Assembly: GCA_017509755.1 (NCBI GenBank)
Contig: JAFWOY010000029.1
Span: forward strand, 1-64,000
Direction: 5' to 3'
DNA from: Bacteroidales bacterium
Lineage (GTDB): Bacteria > Bacteroidota > Bacteroidia > Bacteroidales > UBA932
Length of the DNA stretch: 64,000 bases
In this document: positions 63,904-64,000 of the stretch, piece after piece
Position numbering within the stretch: the first letter of the stretch is position 1
Layout of the letters: every line of letters starts with the position of its first letter
Notes under the pieces: model-generated
The model's database searches: none
What the model saw: the letters and a program-made list of their open reading frames with translations, nothing else
What the model was told of the DNA's origin: nothing
Position numbers and translations under genes: made by a program

Positions 63904-64000
63904 ATGAATATGGAAGACAACAAAGGCAATCTCACCCTCAAGGACGTGGCCCGCCTGGCCGGCGTCTCGAGAGGCACCGTGGACCGCGTCATCCACAACC
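63904..64000 (+). CDS. LacI-type transcriptional regulator (5' part only)
   Basis: 32 residues before the window ends, including NLTLKDVARLAGVSRGTVDR, the LacI helix-turn-helix. The ATG at 63904 lies 5 nt after the -7 box TATATTTG (63891-63898); a second ATG at 63910 is the alternative start. The RGTVDRV form is common in Bacteroidetes regulators with periplasmic-binding-like sensor domains. It is divergent from SusC and probably binds the two palindromes between them. Confidence 0.88.
   Translation, partial: MNMEDNKGNLTLKDVARLAGVSRGTVDRVIHN

Overview
The window looks like a chromosomal contig from an uncultured gut- or rumen-type Bacteroidales bacterium. The evidence is a SusC/SusD pair, GLPGLI and CarboxypepD_reg-like outer-membrane proteins, Bacteroidetes promoters of the TTTG-N19..21-TAnnTTTG type, rare Shine-Dalgarno sites, and lineage-typical hybrid membrane regulators. 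All functions are read from sequence alone.

Layout. 1-12 kb is visibly more AT-rich than the rest. It holds a GLPGLI protein, three large outer-membrane receptor-like proteins (two close paralogues) and a lipoprotein-type membrane regulator with a C-terminal helix-turn-helix. 12-19.6 kb has a small hypothetical gene behind a GC-rich structured spacer, a DUF4143-type ATPase, a BlaI repressor with an M56 peptidase that appears fused to an ExbD-like domain, a divergent AraC regulator and acyl-ACP thioesterase, and a CDF metal exporter. 19.6-27.4 kb has a PreA-like iron-sulfur flavoenzyme, an aldo/keto reductase, a YfcC transporter, two unknown proteins, tRNA-Val and an acetylxylan-esterase-like enzyme. 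27.9-43.7 kb is mostly housekeeping: LysE exporter, Lnt, 7TM-HD phosphodiesterase, esterase, an oxoamine synthase, GyrB, a TPR/beta-barrel pair, FtsE-like ATPase, Nth and XerD. 44.3-48 kb pairs a fimbrillin-like lipoprotein and a 40-residue peptide with a divergent kelch-TM-AraC regulator. 48-52.3 kb holds tRNA-Arg, L32, DUF177, BipA and GuaA. 52.4-64 kb is a polysaccharide utilisation locus (PUL): SusC, SusD, lipoprotein, DUF4369, DUF6057-like, a CxxCH-containing propeller-like lipoprotein, GH18 and a SIS protein. Its distal genes are joined by 4-base ATGA overlaps, and a LacI-type regulator begins divergently at the right edge.

The least explained material is (i) the PUL tail with a haem-binding motif, (ii) the M56-ExbD fusion beside blaI, (iii) the kelch-AraC regulator facing a small-peptide/lipoprotein operon, and (iv) several dispersed structured repeats: two triple-hairpin cassettes in long perfect inverted repeats, two copies of a ~145-bp element with GCCAAAC ends, three 34-bp palindromes with variable 18-nt centres, and two tRNA genes whose 3' ends are inversely duplicated into long terminator hairpins.
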